Shown: positions 1 through 8,972, counted from the first letter of the stretch. The stretch: DNA of 64,000 nucleotides from Dyella psychrodurans (GCF_003363265.1 NZ_QRBF01000001.1:1210451-1274450); one strand, 5' to 3'. Notes: generated by a model from the sequence alone, not told the origin. Translations and numbers: made by a program.

Positions 1-87
1 ATGGAATTGCCCGGCGGCATCGAACGCATCCGGGCGGCCGAGGATATTCTCGGCCGGCTGGGTGCACGCAAAGTGGCCGCGGCTTGA
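1..87 (+). CDS. C-terminal end of an unidentified protein (partial)
   Basis: An open frame runs from the first base of the window to a TGA at 85-87 and encodes 28 residues ending in ...RLGARKVAAA. The ATG at position 1 is probably an internal methionine of a gene starting upstream of the window, because no ribosome binding site can be seen. The fragment is too short to assign to a family. It converges on egtD, leaving a 16-bp gap. Codon use is GC3-rich like the neighbours, which supports real coding, but this is inference. Confidence 0.4.
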   Translation: MELPGGIERIRAAEDILGRLGARKVAAA

Positions 88-103
88 AGGCGCGCGAACA
101 GGC

Positions 104-1081
104 CTAGTTCGCGCCGCTTCGCGTCAGGTATTGCAGGCTGAACAAGCCTTCGGGATCCGTCCACACATGCTGGACGGCAAGTCCGGCGATCGCAGCCAAC
201 GCAGCGAAATCCTCAAGCGAGTATTTGCAGCTGTATTCCACCAGCATCGCTTCGTCTTCGCGAAACAACACCTGCAATCTCCCCACGCGCACGCGTTGTT
301 CGCGCTCGCTGACGATATGCGTTTCGATGCGTCCGGCCATCGCGTTGTAGCGCGCACGATGGCGGAACGCGCCGAGCTCGAAATTGCAGCCCAGTTCGCG
401 ATTCAATCGCGCGAGCATGTTGAGCGTGAATGCCTCGGTGATGCCGGCGCGATCGTTGTAAGCGGCCTCGATGATGGCGCGATCCTTCTTCAGATCCGCG
501 CCGACAAGAATGCCGCCGTTGTCGCCCATTTCACCGCGCATCTTGCGCAGCAGCTGTGCCGCTTCGCGTTCGTCGAAATTGCCGATGGTGGAGCCCGGAA
601 AATAAATCACCGTGCGGCGCGGTGCGCGCGGCGGCACGGGCAGCCGCAACGGCCGCGTGAAATCCACGGAAAGCTGTTGAATGGGCAGCTCCGGGAAGTA
701 TTGCGCCATGCGCTCGCCGCTGAGCCGCAACGCTTCCGAGGCAAGTTCCACGGGCACCCAGGCCACCGGCGCTTCGAGACGTTCCAGCAACAGTCGCGTC
801 TTGATCGCATGCCCGCTTCCATATTCGACCAGACGCGCGTCCGGCCCCAGTACATCGGCGATATCGCCGGCGTGTTCTTTCAACAACGCGATCTCGGCAC
901 GCGTGAGGTAATACTCGGGCTGTTCGCAGATCTGCTCGAACAACGCGGAGCCTTGATCGTCGTAGAACAGCCAGGATGGCAATCGCTTGGGCTGCGAACG
1001 CAAACCGCGCTGAACAACCTGAAGCAAGGCGTTATCGGGCGGACGTTGTTCGTCCCGCACGAGATAGGCTTGTACGCTCAT
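104..1081 (-). CDS. egtD: L-histidine N-alpha-methyltransferase EgtD
   Basis: SAM-dependent enzyme that trimethylates histidine to hercynine, the first step of ergothioneine synthesis; cytoplasmic. The 325-aa protein has the usual length of the family. It shows the conserved N-terminal LPSWLFYDDQGSALFEQI block (about 34-51), a SAM-binding glycine motif EYGSG at 86-90, the family signature FPGSTIGNF at 161-169, and a C-terminal substrate-binding region ending in LFSLQYL. The ATG overlaps the stop of egtB by 4 bp (ATGA), so the two are translationally coupled in one operon. Identity is well supported by these motifs and by the partner gene. Confidence 0.95.
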   Translation of the reverse strand: MSVQAYLVRDEQRPPDNALLQVVQRGLRSQPKRLPSWLFYDDQGSALFEQICEQPEYYLTRAEIALLKEHAGDIADVLGPDARLVEYGSGHAIKTRLLLERLEAPVAWVPVELASEALRLSGERMAQYFPELPIQQLSVDFTRPLRLPVPPRAPRRTVIYFPGSTIGNFDEREAAQLLRKMRGEMGDNGGILVGADLKKDRAIIEAAYNDRAGITEAFTLNMLARLNRELGCNFELGAFRHRARYNAMAGRIETHIVSEREQRVRVGRLQVLFREDEAMLVEYSCKYSLEDFAALAAIAGLAVQHVWTDPEGLFSLQYLTRSGAN

Positions 1082-2334
1082 CGGTCCTTTCCCAATCGGA
1101 TGCCCGCAAACTGCCAGCGGGCATGGGGCGGAAAAAAGTTGCGGTAGCTGGTGCGAATGTGGTCATGCGGTGTTGCGCAGGAACCACCGCGCAATACCCA
1201 TTGGCCGTTCATGAATTTGCCGTTGTACTCGCCCAGCGCACCGGGCAAGGGTTTGAAGCCCGGATAGTTCACGTAGGGCGAAGCGGTCCATTCCCACACG
1301 TCGCCATACATTTGCTGCAGGCCTTCACCGTGCGCTGGGGCGATGGGATGAAAATGATGTGCTTCCTGGAAATTGCCCTTCACGGGCAGATCCGCCGCGG
1401 CGTCTTCCCATTCGGCTTCGGTAGGCAAACGCGCGCCTGCCCAGCGTGCGAACGCGTCGGCTTCGAAATAGCTGATGTGGCATACCGGCGCCTGCGGGTC
1501 CAGCTCGCGAATGCCGGCGAGCGTGAATTCGCTGGACAGATCCTCTTGCCAGTACAGCGGTCGTTGCCAACCTTCGCGCTGTACGGTCGCCCAACCATCG
1601 GAAAGCCATAGGCTGGCTTCGCGATAACCGCCTTCGCGCACGAATGCCAGGTATTCGCTGTTGGTAACCAGGCGGTTGGCCAGCAAATGGGCCGTCAACC
1701 AAGTGCGATGCCGCGGCGTTTCATTGTCATAGGCAAAGCCGCTGCCGTCGCGATGGCCTATCTCAACCGGACCTTCGCGGCCTGGTAGAAAATGCAAGGG
1801 CGAGGATTTGCTCCCGCTCGCGGGTGCGGTTGTATCTCTGTAGACAGGACGCAACGGATTGGACCAGAACGCATGCTTGAGATCGGTAAGCAACAATTCC
1901 TGATGCTGCTGCTCGTGCTGCAGGCCCAATTCGATGCGGTCGGCAAGCGCCGCATCGAGGCCGCGTGCGATGAGTTCGCCGACCGCTTCATCGATACGCG
2001 AACGGTAATCGCGCACTTCTTCCAGCGCCGGGCGCGACAGCAAGCCGCGTTGAGGACGCGCATGCATCGGCCCTACCGATTCATAGTACGAATTGAACAG
2101 GTAATGCCATGCGGGATGGGGCGATCGATAGGCGGGGTCGTACCCCAGCACGAACTGTTCGAAGAACCACGTCGTGTGCGCCAGATGCCATTTGCCGGGA
2201 CTGGCGTCGGGCATAGATTGAACCATGAGGTCCTCGGCACCGAGCCCGGCGCACAGCGCAAGCGTCTGCCGGCGAATGCGCATGAAACGCGCGATGCCAT
2301 CCTCAGTATGTACGGCGAATGTGGAAGCAGTCAT
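1078..2334 (-). CDS. egtB: Ergothioneine biosynthesis sulfoxide synthase EgtB
   Basis: Non-haem iron enzyme that joins hercynine to a cysteine-containing thiol with O2, making the sulfoxide intermediate of ergothioneine. The 418-aa protein has an N-terminal DinB-like domain carrying the iron ligand pattern HX3HXE (H140, H144, E146), with a further histidine in KWHLAHTTWF (H53), and a C-terminal formylglycine-generating-enzyme-like domain (RLPTEAEWE; GGSCATPHDHIRTSYRNFF; FAGIRLGKD at the end). It lies first in the egtB-egtD operon. No egtA, egtC or egtE is seen in the window, so the later C-S lyase step must be encoded elsewhere or be carried out by another lyase. Confidence 0.94.
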   Translation of the reverse strand: MTASTFAVHTEDGIARFMRIRRQTLALCAGLGAEDLMVQSMPDASPGKWHLAHTTWFFEQFVLGYDPAYRSPHPAWHYLFNSYYESVGPMHARPQRGLLSRPALEEVRDYRSRIDEAVGELIARGLDAALADRIELGLQHEQQHQELLLTDLKHAFWSNPLRPVYRDTTAPASGSKSSPLHFLPGREGPVEIGHRDGSGFAYDNETPRHRTWLTAHLLANRLVTNSEYLAFVREGGYREASLWLSDGWATVQREGWQRPLYWQEDLSSEFTLAGIRELDPQAPVCHISYFEADAFARWAGARLPTEAEWEDAAADLPVKGNFQEAHHFHPIAPAHGEGLQQMYGDVWEWTASPYVNYPGFKPLPGALGEYNGKFMNGQWVLRGGSCATPHDHIRTSYRNFFPPHARWQFAGIRLGKDR

Positions 2335-2519
2335 GACACAGGGGAAATCTGGGCGGACTTGCTGCGATACACCTTGTGGAGGGCGAACCAGCGCACGATC
2401 ATACTCCTCACCATGCCGGAAGTATTGTTCACATTGTGTGATATAGGCATGGCAGGAATATGGCCGCAGCGATACGCTAGGCGATCATTGCGCATCAATA
2501 CAGCATTGAGGTGACCGTC

Positions 2520-2990
2520 ATGAAACCCGTCATTTCTGTACTGCTGGCTTTTGCTCTTGCATCAGGCATCGGACCGGTGCTCGCACAATCGCAACCCGCA
2601 CCGCCGCAATCCGCGCCTGTTGCAAGAAACATATTGCCTTTCAGGGACTGCATTCGTACCGACCAGATCAACGAATGGCATATCGTAGACACGAAGACCG
2701 TCATCGTGCGCACCGGTCCTTACCAGCGTTACCTGGTGAATCTACAGGCGGATTGCCAGTGGCTGGGCGTGGGCTATCCAAGCATATCCTTCATCCCGAA
2801 CAACTCCGAAAAGGCGATGGGTTATCGCATTTGTGGTCAGGTAGGCGAAAAGGTTCGCAATAGAATTCAGCCGCCTTGCGGCATTCAGTCGGTCAGCCTG
2901 ATCAGCGAAGCCCAGTTCAACAGTTACCGCGCGCAGGCCAAGTACCACAGCGTCAGGACACAGCAGCCAGCCAATAACCAGAAGCCTTGA
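2520..2990 (+). CDS. Secreted hypothetical protein, DUF6491-like
   Basis: A 156-aa protein of unknown function with a clear Sec signal peptide (MKPVISVLLAFALASG..., cleavage likely after VLA, before Q). The mature part contains four cysteines (in RDCIRTD, ADCQW, YRICGQ, PPCGIQ), which could form two disulfides in the periplasm. The pattern CIRTDQINEWHIVDTKTVIV resembles the small DUF6491 family of xanthomonads; this match is from memory. I chose the ATG at 2520 over an in-frame GTG at 2511, because GAGGTGA lies at the right distance before the ATG and overlaps the GTG. A strong bidirectional terminator follows. Confidence 0.7.
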   Translation: MKPVISVLLAFALASGIGPVLAQSQPAPPQSAPVARNILPFRDCIRTDQINEWHIVDTKTVIVRTGPYQRYLVNLQADCQWLGVGYPSISFIPNNSEKAMGYRICGQVGEKVRNRIQPPCGIQSVSLISEAQFNSYRAQAKYHSVRTQQPANNQKP

Positions 2991-3010
2991 GCTGAAGGTC
3001 ACACAGAAAA

Positions 3011-3038
3011 AGAACCCGGCGATGCCGGGCTCTTTTTT
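3011..3038. terminator. Bidirectional rho-independent terminator
   Basis: A stem CCCGGC (3015-3020) / GCCGGG (3024-3029) with loop GAT is followed by a T-run (3033-3038) and preceded by an A-rich run (3006-3014). It can therefore end transcripts from both the secreted-protein gene on the plus strand and the convergent glycine-rich gene on the minus strand. Confidence 0.85.
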
Positions 3039-3055
3039 CGCTTGGATCACTACGA

Positions 3056-3451
3056 TCAGTAACCGGTGGCCGGGCCGATGTAGCGGGTCTGGTACGGATC
3101 GGACGTCACCACCGTGGTCACTACCGGCGGCGGTGCTGCCTGATAGACCACCGTGCCAGGGGCGTAGACGACGGCCGGCGGCGGTGCTGCGTAGTACACG
3201 GGCGGACCTGCAACAGCCCCGGCTACGACACCGGCCACCACGCCACCCACGATGGCGCCGGCAATCCAACGGCCGCCGCTCCAGTAGCCGCCACGGTAGC
3301 AGCAGCCACCGCGATAACCGTAACCGCCATGATAACCACCGTGCCAACCACCACCGCCCCACGGATGGGCGGAAGCCCCAACCGGCAAAGCCACAGCCGC
3401 GGCCAGAGCCAGGCCGATTGCAACGAACTTGCCGACATTACGTTTGGACAT
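3056..3451 (-). CDS. Secreted glycine/tyrosine-rich protein with glycine-zipper segment
   Basis: A 131-aa protein of unknown function. It has a Sec signal peptide (residues 1-28, cleavage after ASA), a Gly/His/Tyr-rich stretch with two adjacent cysteines (GGWHGGYHGGYGYRGGCCY, about 34-52), a glycine-zipper-like hydrophobic run (AGAIVGGVVAGVVAGAVAG, about 65-83) and a Pro/Val/Tyr-rich tail. Such glycine-zipper runs insert into or associate with outer membranes. The composition suggests a surface or envelope-stress protein, but no function can be assigned. It shares a terminator with the convergent secreted-protein gene. Confidence 0.75.
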   Translation of the reverse strand: MSKRNVGKFVAIGLALAAAVALPVGASAHPWGGGGWHGGYHGGYGYRGGCCYRGGYWSGGRWIAGAIVGGVVAGVVAGAVAGPPVYYAAPPPAVVYAPGTVVYQAAPPPVVTTVVTSDPYQTRYIGPATGY

Positions 3452-3515
3452 GACACACCTCCGTCAAGATGGGTCCAATGGTCGGCCTCGGGGGCTTAAT
3501 CGGTACTGAAGGTTT

Positions 3516-5702
3516 TCATTTCTTTACGCGCGCATTTTCCCACGGATTTACCTGCCCCTCAGCCGGACGCAACCGCAGCAGCCAACAGTCGTGGATGTTG
3601 GCGCGGCGCGAGAAATCGAACGGGATGCTTCCAGCCCCCCAGTTCTCGATCGTGAGGCGTTCTTCAAGTGCCGCGCTGTCGAGTGTGAAGCGGCGGAAGT
3701 TGTTGGAGAACACGATGACGCCATCGCTGGTGAGGCGATCCGCGCAGGCAAGCAGCAGCGCGACGTGATCGCGCTGCACGTCGAAATCGTCCGCGCGTTT
3801 GGAGTTGGAGAACGTCGGCGGATCGACATAAATCAAGCCGAAGTGCTCGCGCGCATGCTTCAGGAAACTTGTGGCATCCGATTGCACCAGCCGATGTTTT
3901 GCCCCGGAAAATCCGTTCAGCGCAAGATTGCGCGATGCCCACTCGAGGTAGGTCGCTGAAAGATCCACGCTGGTGGTATCGCGGGCTTGACCGGCCGCGG
4001 CGTAAACGCTCGCCGTGGCGGTGTACGCGAACAGATTGAGAACCCGGCGCCCCGCAGCCAGCTCGCGCAATTTCGCGCGAACGAGGCGATGGTCGAGGAA
4101 CAGGCCGGTGTCCAGGTAATCGTAGAGATTGACCTGAAACCTCAGCCCACCCTCCTCCACTTCGATGAACTCGCCACGCTGGTCGAATTGACCGTATTTG
4201 GAACCGCCTTTGCCGCGCTCGCGCGTCTTCAGTGCGATGCGTGCGCGTGGCGTTTCGAAAACCTCGCCGGCGACACGGGCGATTTCACGCATGCGCGTGC
4301 GGGATACTTCGACAGGCACGTCCGCCGGCGCGCGGTACTCCTGAATGTGCAGATGGGTGGTGCCGGCGATGTCTTGGTATACGTCGATGGCAGCCGCGTA
4401 TTCGGGAAGATCCTGGTCGTAGGCGCGCCACGCATGAATGCCCTCGCGCTCCAGCCGCTTGCGCAGATGACGGACGTTTTTCTCCAGCCGGTTTTTCAGC
4501 ATTTGCGCGCCGGCTGACAAGGGCGCCTTTTCGCGCGGCGTCTCATCGCGCGGATGCAGTTCGAAAGTCAGCAACACGGTTTCGAGTGCGCCGTTGTACA
4601 GCGTGTACTTCTTGTCGGCACGCAGCGTGGTGGCGCGTCCCAACTCCGCGTCTCCCGCAAGGATGGCGGCGCGCCAGCCGGTAAAGCGATCGCGCAGGGT
4701 TTCGCCCAGCATGCGATAGAGCTTGGGCATGCTTTCGCGTTCCCCAAGCCGTTCGCCGTAAGGCGGGTTGGTGATGACCAGCCCCTGGGTGACGCCCGGC
4801 GGAGGCGCCACATGCTGCGCATCGTGACGATCCAGCGTGAAGAACCCTGCCACACCCGCTTCCTGCGCGTTGCGCTTGGCCGTCTGCACCATGCGCGGGT
4901 CCGTATCGGAACCGAAGAAGCAGGTGCGCAGCGCAGGCAGCCCGGCTTCCGCGCGCTTGCGCGCTTCGTCGAGCAAGCTTTTCCACAACGGAATGTCATG
5001 CTGCTTCCAGCCGAGGAAGCCGTAATACGAACGACGCAAGCCCGGCGCGACGTCGGCCACCATCAACGCGGCTTCGATCAACAGCGTGCCCGAGCCGCAC
5101 ATCGGATCGAGCAGCGCGCCGCCCTGCGCATAGATCGCCGGCCAACCCGCGCGCAGCAGCATGGCGGCGGCCAGGTTTTCCTTCAGCGGCGCCTCGCCTT
5201 GCTGTTCGCGCCAGCCACGCCGATGCAATGGCGCACCGGCCAGGTCGATGGACAGCGTGGCGCGATCGCGCCGCAGGCGCAGGTTGATGCGGACGTCCGG
5301 CTCTTCGGTATCCACGGCCGGACGCTCCTGCCCGCGCTGGCGGAACTGATCGACGACCGCGTCTTTCACGCGCTGCGCGAGAAACTGGCTGTGCGCCATG
5401 TTGCTTTGCGTGGTGTTGGCGTCCACCGCCAGCGTGGCATGCAGTGCGAGGTGTTCGGACCAGTCGATGGCCTGCACGCCTGCGTAGAGCGCCTCATCGG
5501 AAGCGGCATCGAATTCGGCGATGGGCAACAGTACGCGGCTGGCAAGGCGCGACCACAGACAAGCGCGATAGGCCGTTTCAAGGCTGCCGGAAAAACGCAC
5601 GCCGGCCAGCGCCTCGTGCACGTCGGTGCCGCCCAGGGCCATCAGTTCGTCGCGCAGCAGGTATTCGAGCCCCTTGGGGCATGTTGCAAAGAAGTGATTC
5701 AA
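3516..5702 (-). CDS. rlmL: Bifunctional 23S rRNA methyltransferase RlmKL
   Basis: Fused enzyme that makes N2-methylguanine at 2445 (RlmL half) and N7-methylguanine at 2069 (RlmK half) of 23S rRNA. The 728-aa length matches the fused family. An N-terminal THUMP-type RNA-binding region (about 45-155) is followed by the first Rossmann methyltransferase with DPMCGSGT (199-206) and the base-flipping motif TNPPYG (311-316). A second methyltransferase follows with NLFAYTATASV (556-566) and DPPTFSN (627-633). Its ATG overlaps the stop of the upstream alpha/beta hydrolase gene by 4 bp. Confidence 0.96.
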   Translation of the reverse strand: MNHFFATCPKGLEYLLRDELMALGGTDVHEALAGVRFSGSLETAYRACLWSRLASRVLLPIAEFDAASDEALYAGVQAIDWSEHLALHATLAVDANTTQSNMAHSQFLAQRVKDAVVDQFRQRGQERPAVDTEEPDVRINLRLRRDRATLSIDLAGAPLHRRGWREQQGEAPLKENLAAAMLLRAGWPAIYAQGGALLDPMCGSGTLLIEAALMVADVAPGLRRSYYGFLGWKQHDIPLWKSLLDEARKRAEAGLPALRTCFFGSDTDPRMVQTAKRNAQEAGVAGFFTLDRHDAQHVAPPPGVTQGLVITNPPYGERLGERESMPKLYRMLGETLRDRFTGWRAAILAGDAELGRATTLRADKKYTLYNGALETVLLTFELHPRDETPREKAPLSAGAQMLKNRLEKNVRHLRKRLEREGIHAWRAYDQDLPEYAAAIDVYQDIAGTTHLHIQEYRAPADVPVEVSRTRMREIARVAGEVFETPRARIALKTRERGKGGSKYGQFDQRGEFIEVEEGGLRFQVNLYDYLDTGLFLDHRLVRAKLRELAAGRRVLNLFAYTATASVYAAAGQARDTTSVDLSATYLEWASRNLALNGFSGAKHRLVQSDATSFLKHAREHFGLIYVDPPTFSNSKRADDFDVQRDHVALLLACADRLTSDGVIVFSNNFRRFTLDSAALEERLTIENWGAGSIPFDFSRRANIHDCWLLRLRPAEGQVNPWENARVKK

Positions 5703-6226
5703 GCGCGTGTCGCCAGCTGTTCCAGGAAGAAGCCGAACTGTCGGCCGATGGCATCGACATGTGCGGCAAGACGGTGATCATCGTCCACCACGAGCAACGG
5801 AAGCTGACGGCGACCGGCAAACTCGTAGATGTCGTCGAGCGGGCAGACGTCGTCCTGCCATCCGTGGATGAGCAAGGTGGGGACGTCCAGCCGCACATCG
5901 AACGTGAAATCGCTGCCGGGAATCAAGGCGGGCGTGGCAAGCAGGAACAGACCGGCCACGGGCAGCTCCAACGAAGCCAGGCCGGAAACGAAGGCGCCCA
6001 TGCTCGACCCCACCAGTACCGGCTGCGCGTCGCATGCGGCAATGCGCTGGTGCAGGCGCGCGATGCGCGGCGCTACGGAACCCGCATGACCCAGCGCGTC
6101 GTCTTCGCGGTAGTCCGGACGTTCGGTGCTCCACCCCATCGACTCGGCGATCTTCGCCAGCGCGCTGACCTTGGTGGCATCCGGACCGGAATCGGAACCA
6201 TGGGAAAGTATGATGTGTCCGGGCAT
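5699..6226 (-). CDS. Small alpha/beta hydrolase
   Basis: A 175-aa putative serine hydrolase, substrate unknown. It starts MPGHIILSHGSDSGPDATK, carries the nucleophile elbow GSSMG in VLVGSSMGAF, and has a later IHGWQDDVCPL acid segment and a DDDHRL histidine segment that would complete a Ser-Asp-His triad. The size fits compact RBBP9/YqiA-like hydrolases. I chose the ATG at 6226 rather than in-frame starts up to 6277, because GGAG lies 7 nt upstream and the extra residues are not hydrolase-like. It overlaps rlmKL by 4 bp, so the two are co-translated; a functional link to rRNA methylation is not evident. Confidence 0.85.
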   Translation of the reverse strand: MPGHIILSHGSDSGPDATKVSALAKIAESMGWSTERPDYREDDALGHAGSVAPRIARLHQRIAACDAQPVLVGSSMGAFVSGLASLELPVAGLFLLATPALIPGSDFTFDVRLDVPTLLIHGWQDDVCPLDDIYEFAGRRQLPLLVVDDDHRLAAHVDAIGRQFGFFLEQLATRA

Positions 6227-6291
6227 GGCGATCTCCGTCGAGGGGCCCAACAGGACGCGCATGATAGCCCTGCTCATGCGAGACTGCCGTC

Positions 6292-6858
6292 ATGCCGATG
6301 CTCACTATTCATGACCAGCCGCTTCCCTACGTGGCAAAACTGCCCGAGCGGCCAGTCAGTTCCGTGACATGGGTGGTCATTCATTGCACCGAGCTGCCCG
6401 ATCTGGCAACCGCACGCGAATACGGCGAGAAGGTGCTGTATGAAAGCGGCACCGGCAACAGCGGCCACTATTACATCGACCGCGACGGCACGGTCTATCG
6501 CTACGTTCCAGGCAATCGCGTCGCCAATCACGTGCGCGGCCACAACCCGCAGTCGATCGGTATCGAACTGGTCAACCGGGGACGCTATCCGAACTGGTTC
6601 GACTCGCACCGTCAAACCATGACCGAGCCCTACACCGCGGCACAGATCGCTTCGCTGCGCGCCCTGCTTGCGCAATTGCGCTCCGAATACCCCAACCTGC
6701 ACGAGATCGCCGGCCACGAGGATCTGGACCTGGCCCGGGTGCCGGCCAGCGACGATCCCCACAAGGAAGTCCCCCGCAAACTGGACCCCGGACCGCTGTT
6801 CCCATGGGACGAGGTACTTGCCGGCAGCGGTCTGGCGCGTATTGGCGCGAGTCCGTAG
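6292..6858 (+). CDS. N-acetylmuramoyl-L-alanine amidase, AmpD/amidase_2 family
   Basis: Zinc amidase that cleaves between MurNAc and the stem peptide of peptidoglycan or its recycled fragments. The 188-aa protein is a single amidase_2 domain. Likely zinc ligands are H31 (VVIHCTE), H142 (IAGHEDLDLARV) and D165 (RKLDPGPLFPW), and the GHYYIDRDGTVYRYV and SIGIELVN blocks are typical. No signal peptide is visible, which favours a cytoplasmic, AmpD-like recycling role (1,6-anhydro-muropeptides), but an AmiD-like role cannot be excluded. Start is the ATG at 6292 (an alternative ATG lies at 6298). Confidence 0.88.
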   Translation: MPMLTIHDQPLPYVAKLPERPVSSVTWVVIHCTELPDLATAREYGEKVLYESGTGNSGHYYIDRDGTVYRYVPGNRVANHVRGHNPQSIGIELVNRGRYPNWFDSHRQTMTEPYTAAQIASLRALLAQLRSEYPNLHEIAGHEDLDLARVPASDDPHKEVPRKLDPGPLFPWDEVLAGSGLARIGASP

Positions 6859-6919
6859 TCCACCAGTATCGGCCTCACCCTATAATCGCGAACCTCCTTA
6901 CGCCACCTGGGCTATCGGC

Positions 6920-7786
6920 ATGCCGGAAACACACGTCAGCGAACTGGTCGAGCTGTTGGAGCTCGAGCGGCTGGAAGACAATCTTTTCCGCGGGCAGAGC
7001 CGGGATATCGGCACGCGTTTCGTGTTCGGCGGGCAGGTGCTGGGCCAGGCCCTGGCGGCGGCGCAGCAGACGGTCGATTCCTCGCGCGAGGCGCATTCGC
7101 TGCACGCGTATTTCCTGCGGGCCGGCGATATCGATGCCCCCATCGTGTACAGCGTCGAACGCGCGCGCGACGGCGGTACGTTTTCCTCGCGCCGCGTGGT
7201 GGCCATCCAGCACGGCCAGCCCATTCTCAACGGATCGATTTCGTTTCAGGTTCCCGAGAAAGGCGTCGAACATCAGTCCAGCATGCCGGAAGTGCCTGCG
7301 CCCGAGGACCTGGAGCCGATGCACCGGGTACCGCGCGAGGAGTTGGCGCGTCTCCCGGTAAAACTGCAGCGCTGGCTGGGTAGCGACGGCCCGTTCGAAT
7401 TCCGCCAGGTGTGGCCGCGCGATGAACTTCATCCGGCCAAGCGCCCGCCGATCCAGCACATCTGGTTCCGCCTCACCGCGCCGGTGAATGGCTCGGCCGG
7501 GTTGCATCGCGCCTTGCTGGCGTATGCCTCCGATTTCCACCTGATCGGCACGGCGACGCTGCCGCACGGCATTTCCTACGTCACCCACAACATCCAGATG
7601 GCCAGCCTCGACCATGCGCTGTGGTTCCATCGTCCGTTCCGGGTCGACGAATGGCTGCTTTATTCCTTCGACAGCCCCACGGCGCAGGGCGCGCGCGGAC
7701 TGGCACGCGGACAGATCTTCAGCCGCGACGGGCGACTGGTGGCCTCGACGGCGCAGGAAGGGTTAATCCGGCTGCGTGGCGATTGA
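6920..7786 (+). CDS. tesB: Acyl-CoA thioesterase II TesB
   Basis: Hydrolyses acyl-CoA of medium to long chain to free acid and CoA; cytoplasmic double-hotdog protein. The 288-aa length matches TesB. The catalytic residues align one position later than in E. coli (known there as D204, T228, Q278): D205 in AYASDFHLIG, S229 in QMASLDHAL and Q279 in TAQEG. The first hotdog carries RFVFGGQVLGQALAAA. The frame stays open upstream, but the ATG at 6920 is the start that gives the family N-terminus. Confidence 0.95.
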   Translation: MPETHVSELVELLELERLEDNLFRGQSRDIGTRFVFGGQVLGQALAAAQQTVDSSREAHSLHAYFLRAGDIDAPIVYSVERARDGGTFSSRRVVAIQHGQPILNGSISFQVPEKGVEHQSSMPEVPAPEDLEPMHRVPREELARLPVKLQRWLGSDGPFEFRQVWPRDELHPAKRPPIQHIWFRLTAPVNGSAGLHRALLAYASDFHLIGTATLPHGISYVTHNIQMASLDHALWFHRPFRVDEWLLYSFDSPTAQGARGLARGQIFSRDGRLVASTAQEGLIRLRGD

Positions 7787-7800
7787 CTTAAACTGTCCTT

Positions 7801-8199
7801 ATGCGACTGCTCTATACGTCACCCCGTCAGGAAAACATCGACCGCGTTGTCGCCTACATGGCCGAGAACGGGGTGGAAACGACGATCACCAACCGTTCCA
7901 ACTGGAACCGTCCGAGCTACCAGCGTTTCAGCTACCAGCAACGCAGCGAAAGCCGCGACAGCTGGCCCCAGGTCTGGATCACCCGCGCGGACGACTACAC
8001 CAGGGCTCGCGAGTTGCTGCGCCAGCTCGGCATCGACCCGACGGTCCGCCACGCCGAGGAGCTGAACATCGCGCGCAATCCGGAGGCCTCCCTCTACGTC
8101 CGCCGCGAACACACGGTGGCCCGGGCGCGGCGCATCACGTTGCTGGCCATCCTGGGCGTGTTCATGGTGCTCGGGCTCCACTACCTGCACGTGCTGTAA
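7801..8199 (+). CDS. DUF2007-like protein with C-terminal membrane anchor
   Basis: A 132-aa protein of unknown function. The N-terminal part (MRLLYTSPRQENIDRVVAYMAENGV..., then ITRADDYTRARELLRQLG) has the alternating pattern of DUF2007 'putative signal transducing' domains. A single hydrophobic helix (about 110-130, ITLLAILGVFMVLGLHYLHVL) near the C-terminus should anchor it in the inner membrane with the soluble domain inside. Xanthomonads carry similar small proteins. It begins 14 bp after the tesB stop and probably shares its transcript. Confidence 0.72.
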   Translation: MRLLYTSPRQENIDRVVAYMAENGVETTITNRSNWNRPSYQRFSYQQRSESRDSWPQVWITRADDYTRARELLRQLGIDPTVRHAEELNIARNPEASLYVRREHTVARARRITLLAILGVFMVLGLHYLHVL

Positions 8200-8256
8200 G
8201 AGCCTGCAAAATCTAACGCTTGCCACGGCAGCCGGCGGCGGTCATAGAATCGCCCC

Positions 8257-8967
8257 ATGCGCTCCGATCACGTCCGCCTGTTCCAGACCTTGCCGCACAG
8301 TTGCGGCTATTTTGCTGGGCGCACGGCGCAAAACCTGGTGATCGACCCCGCGGCGCCCCAGCTGGACCGGCTGTACGGGGCGGCTCTGGATCACGGCTTC
8401 CGCCGCGCTGGCGGGCATCTCTACTTTCCGCACTGCCCCAGTTGCCATGCCTGTACGCCGTGCCGCATCGACGTGGCCAACTTCAAGCCGGATCGCTCGC
8501 AGCGCCGCTGCCTGAAGCAAAACGCCGACCTCACCGTGACCGAGCGCATGGCCGGCTACAACAGCGAACGCCACGCGCTCTACTCGCGCTATCTGCGCAC
8601 CCGCCACCCAGGCGGCGGCATGGATGAAGCCGAGGCCAGCGACTTCCGACGCTTTCTCACGGCGCCGTGGAGCCCCACGCTGTTTCTCGAGATGTATCTG
8701 AACGACCGTCTGCTCGGCGTCGCCGTGACCGACGTGTGCGCAACGGGCATTTCGGCCGTCTATACGTTTTACGATCCCGACGAACAGCAGCGCGGCCTGG
8801 GCACCTTCGCGATCCTGCAGCAAGTGGAGATGGCGAGGCGCAACGGCATACCGTGGGTCTATCTCGGCTTCTGGATCGACGGCCATCCGAAGATGGACTA
8901 CAAGCGCCGATTCCAGCCGTTGCAAGTGCGCACAGTGGAAGGCTGGACTGCGCTCAAGCGCCGCTGA
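8257..8967 (+). CDS. bpt: Aspartate/glutamate leucyltransferase Bpt
   Basis: Transfers leucine from Leu-tRNA to proteins with N-terminal Asp or Glu, marking them for the ClpS/ClpAP N-end-rule pathway. The 236-aa protein has the family's cysteine motif near the N-terminus (CPSCHACTPCRIDV, about 63-76) after the C-G-Y-F block (SCGYFAGRTAQNLVIDP). It also has the GNAT-like C-terminal half with AVYTFYDPDEQQRGLG, WVYLGFWIDGHPKMDYK and the final RFQPLQ. It converges on the FMN glutamate-synthase-like gene with only 5 bp between the stops. Confidence 0.95.
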   Translation: MRSDHVRLFQTLPHSCGYFAGRTAQNLVIDPAAPQLDRLYGAALDHGFRRAGGHLYFPHCPSCHACTPCRIDVANFKPDRSQRRCLKQNADLTVTERMAGYNSERHALYSRYLRTRHPGGGMDEAEASDFRRFLTAPWSPTLFLEMYLNDRLLGVAVTDVCATGISAVYTFYDPDEQQRGLGTFAILQQVEMARRNGIPWVYLGFWIDGHPKMDYKRRFQPLQVRTVEGWTALKRR

Positions 8968-8972
8968 TCAGT

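Noticed and set aside
2511-2519. GTG at 2511 as the start of the secreted DUF6491-like protein
   Set aside because: It overlaps the GAGGTGA ribosome binding site that properly serves the ATG at 2520.
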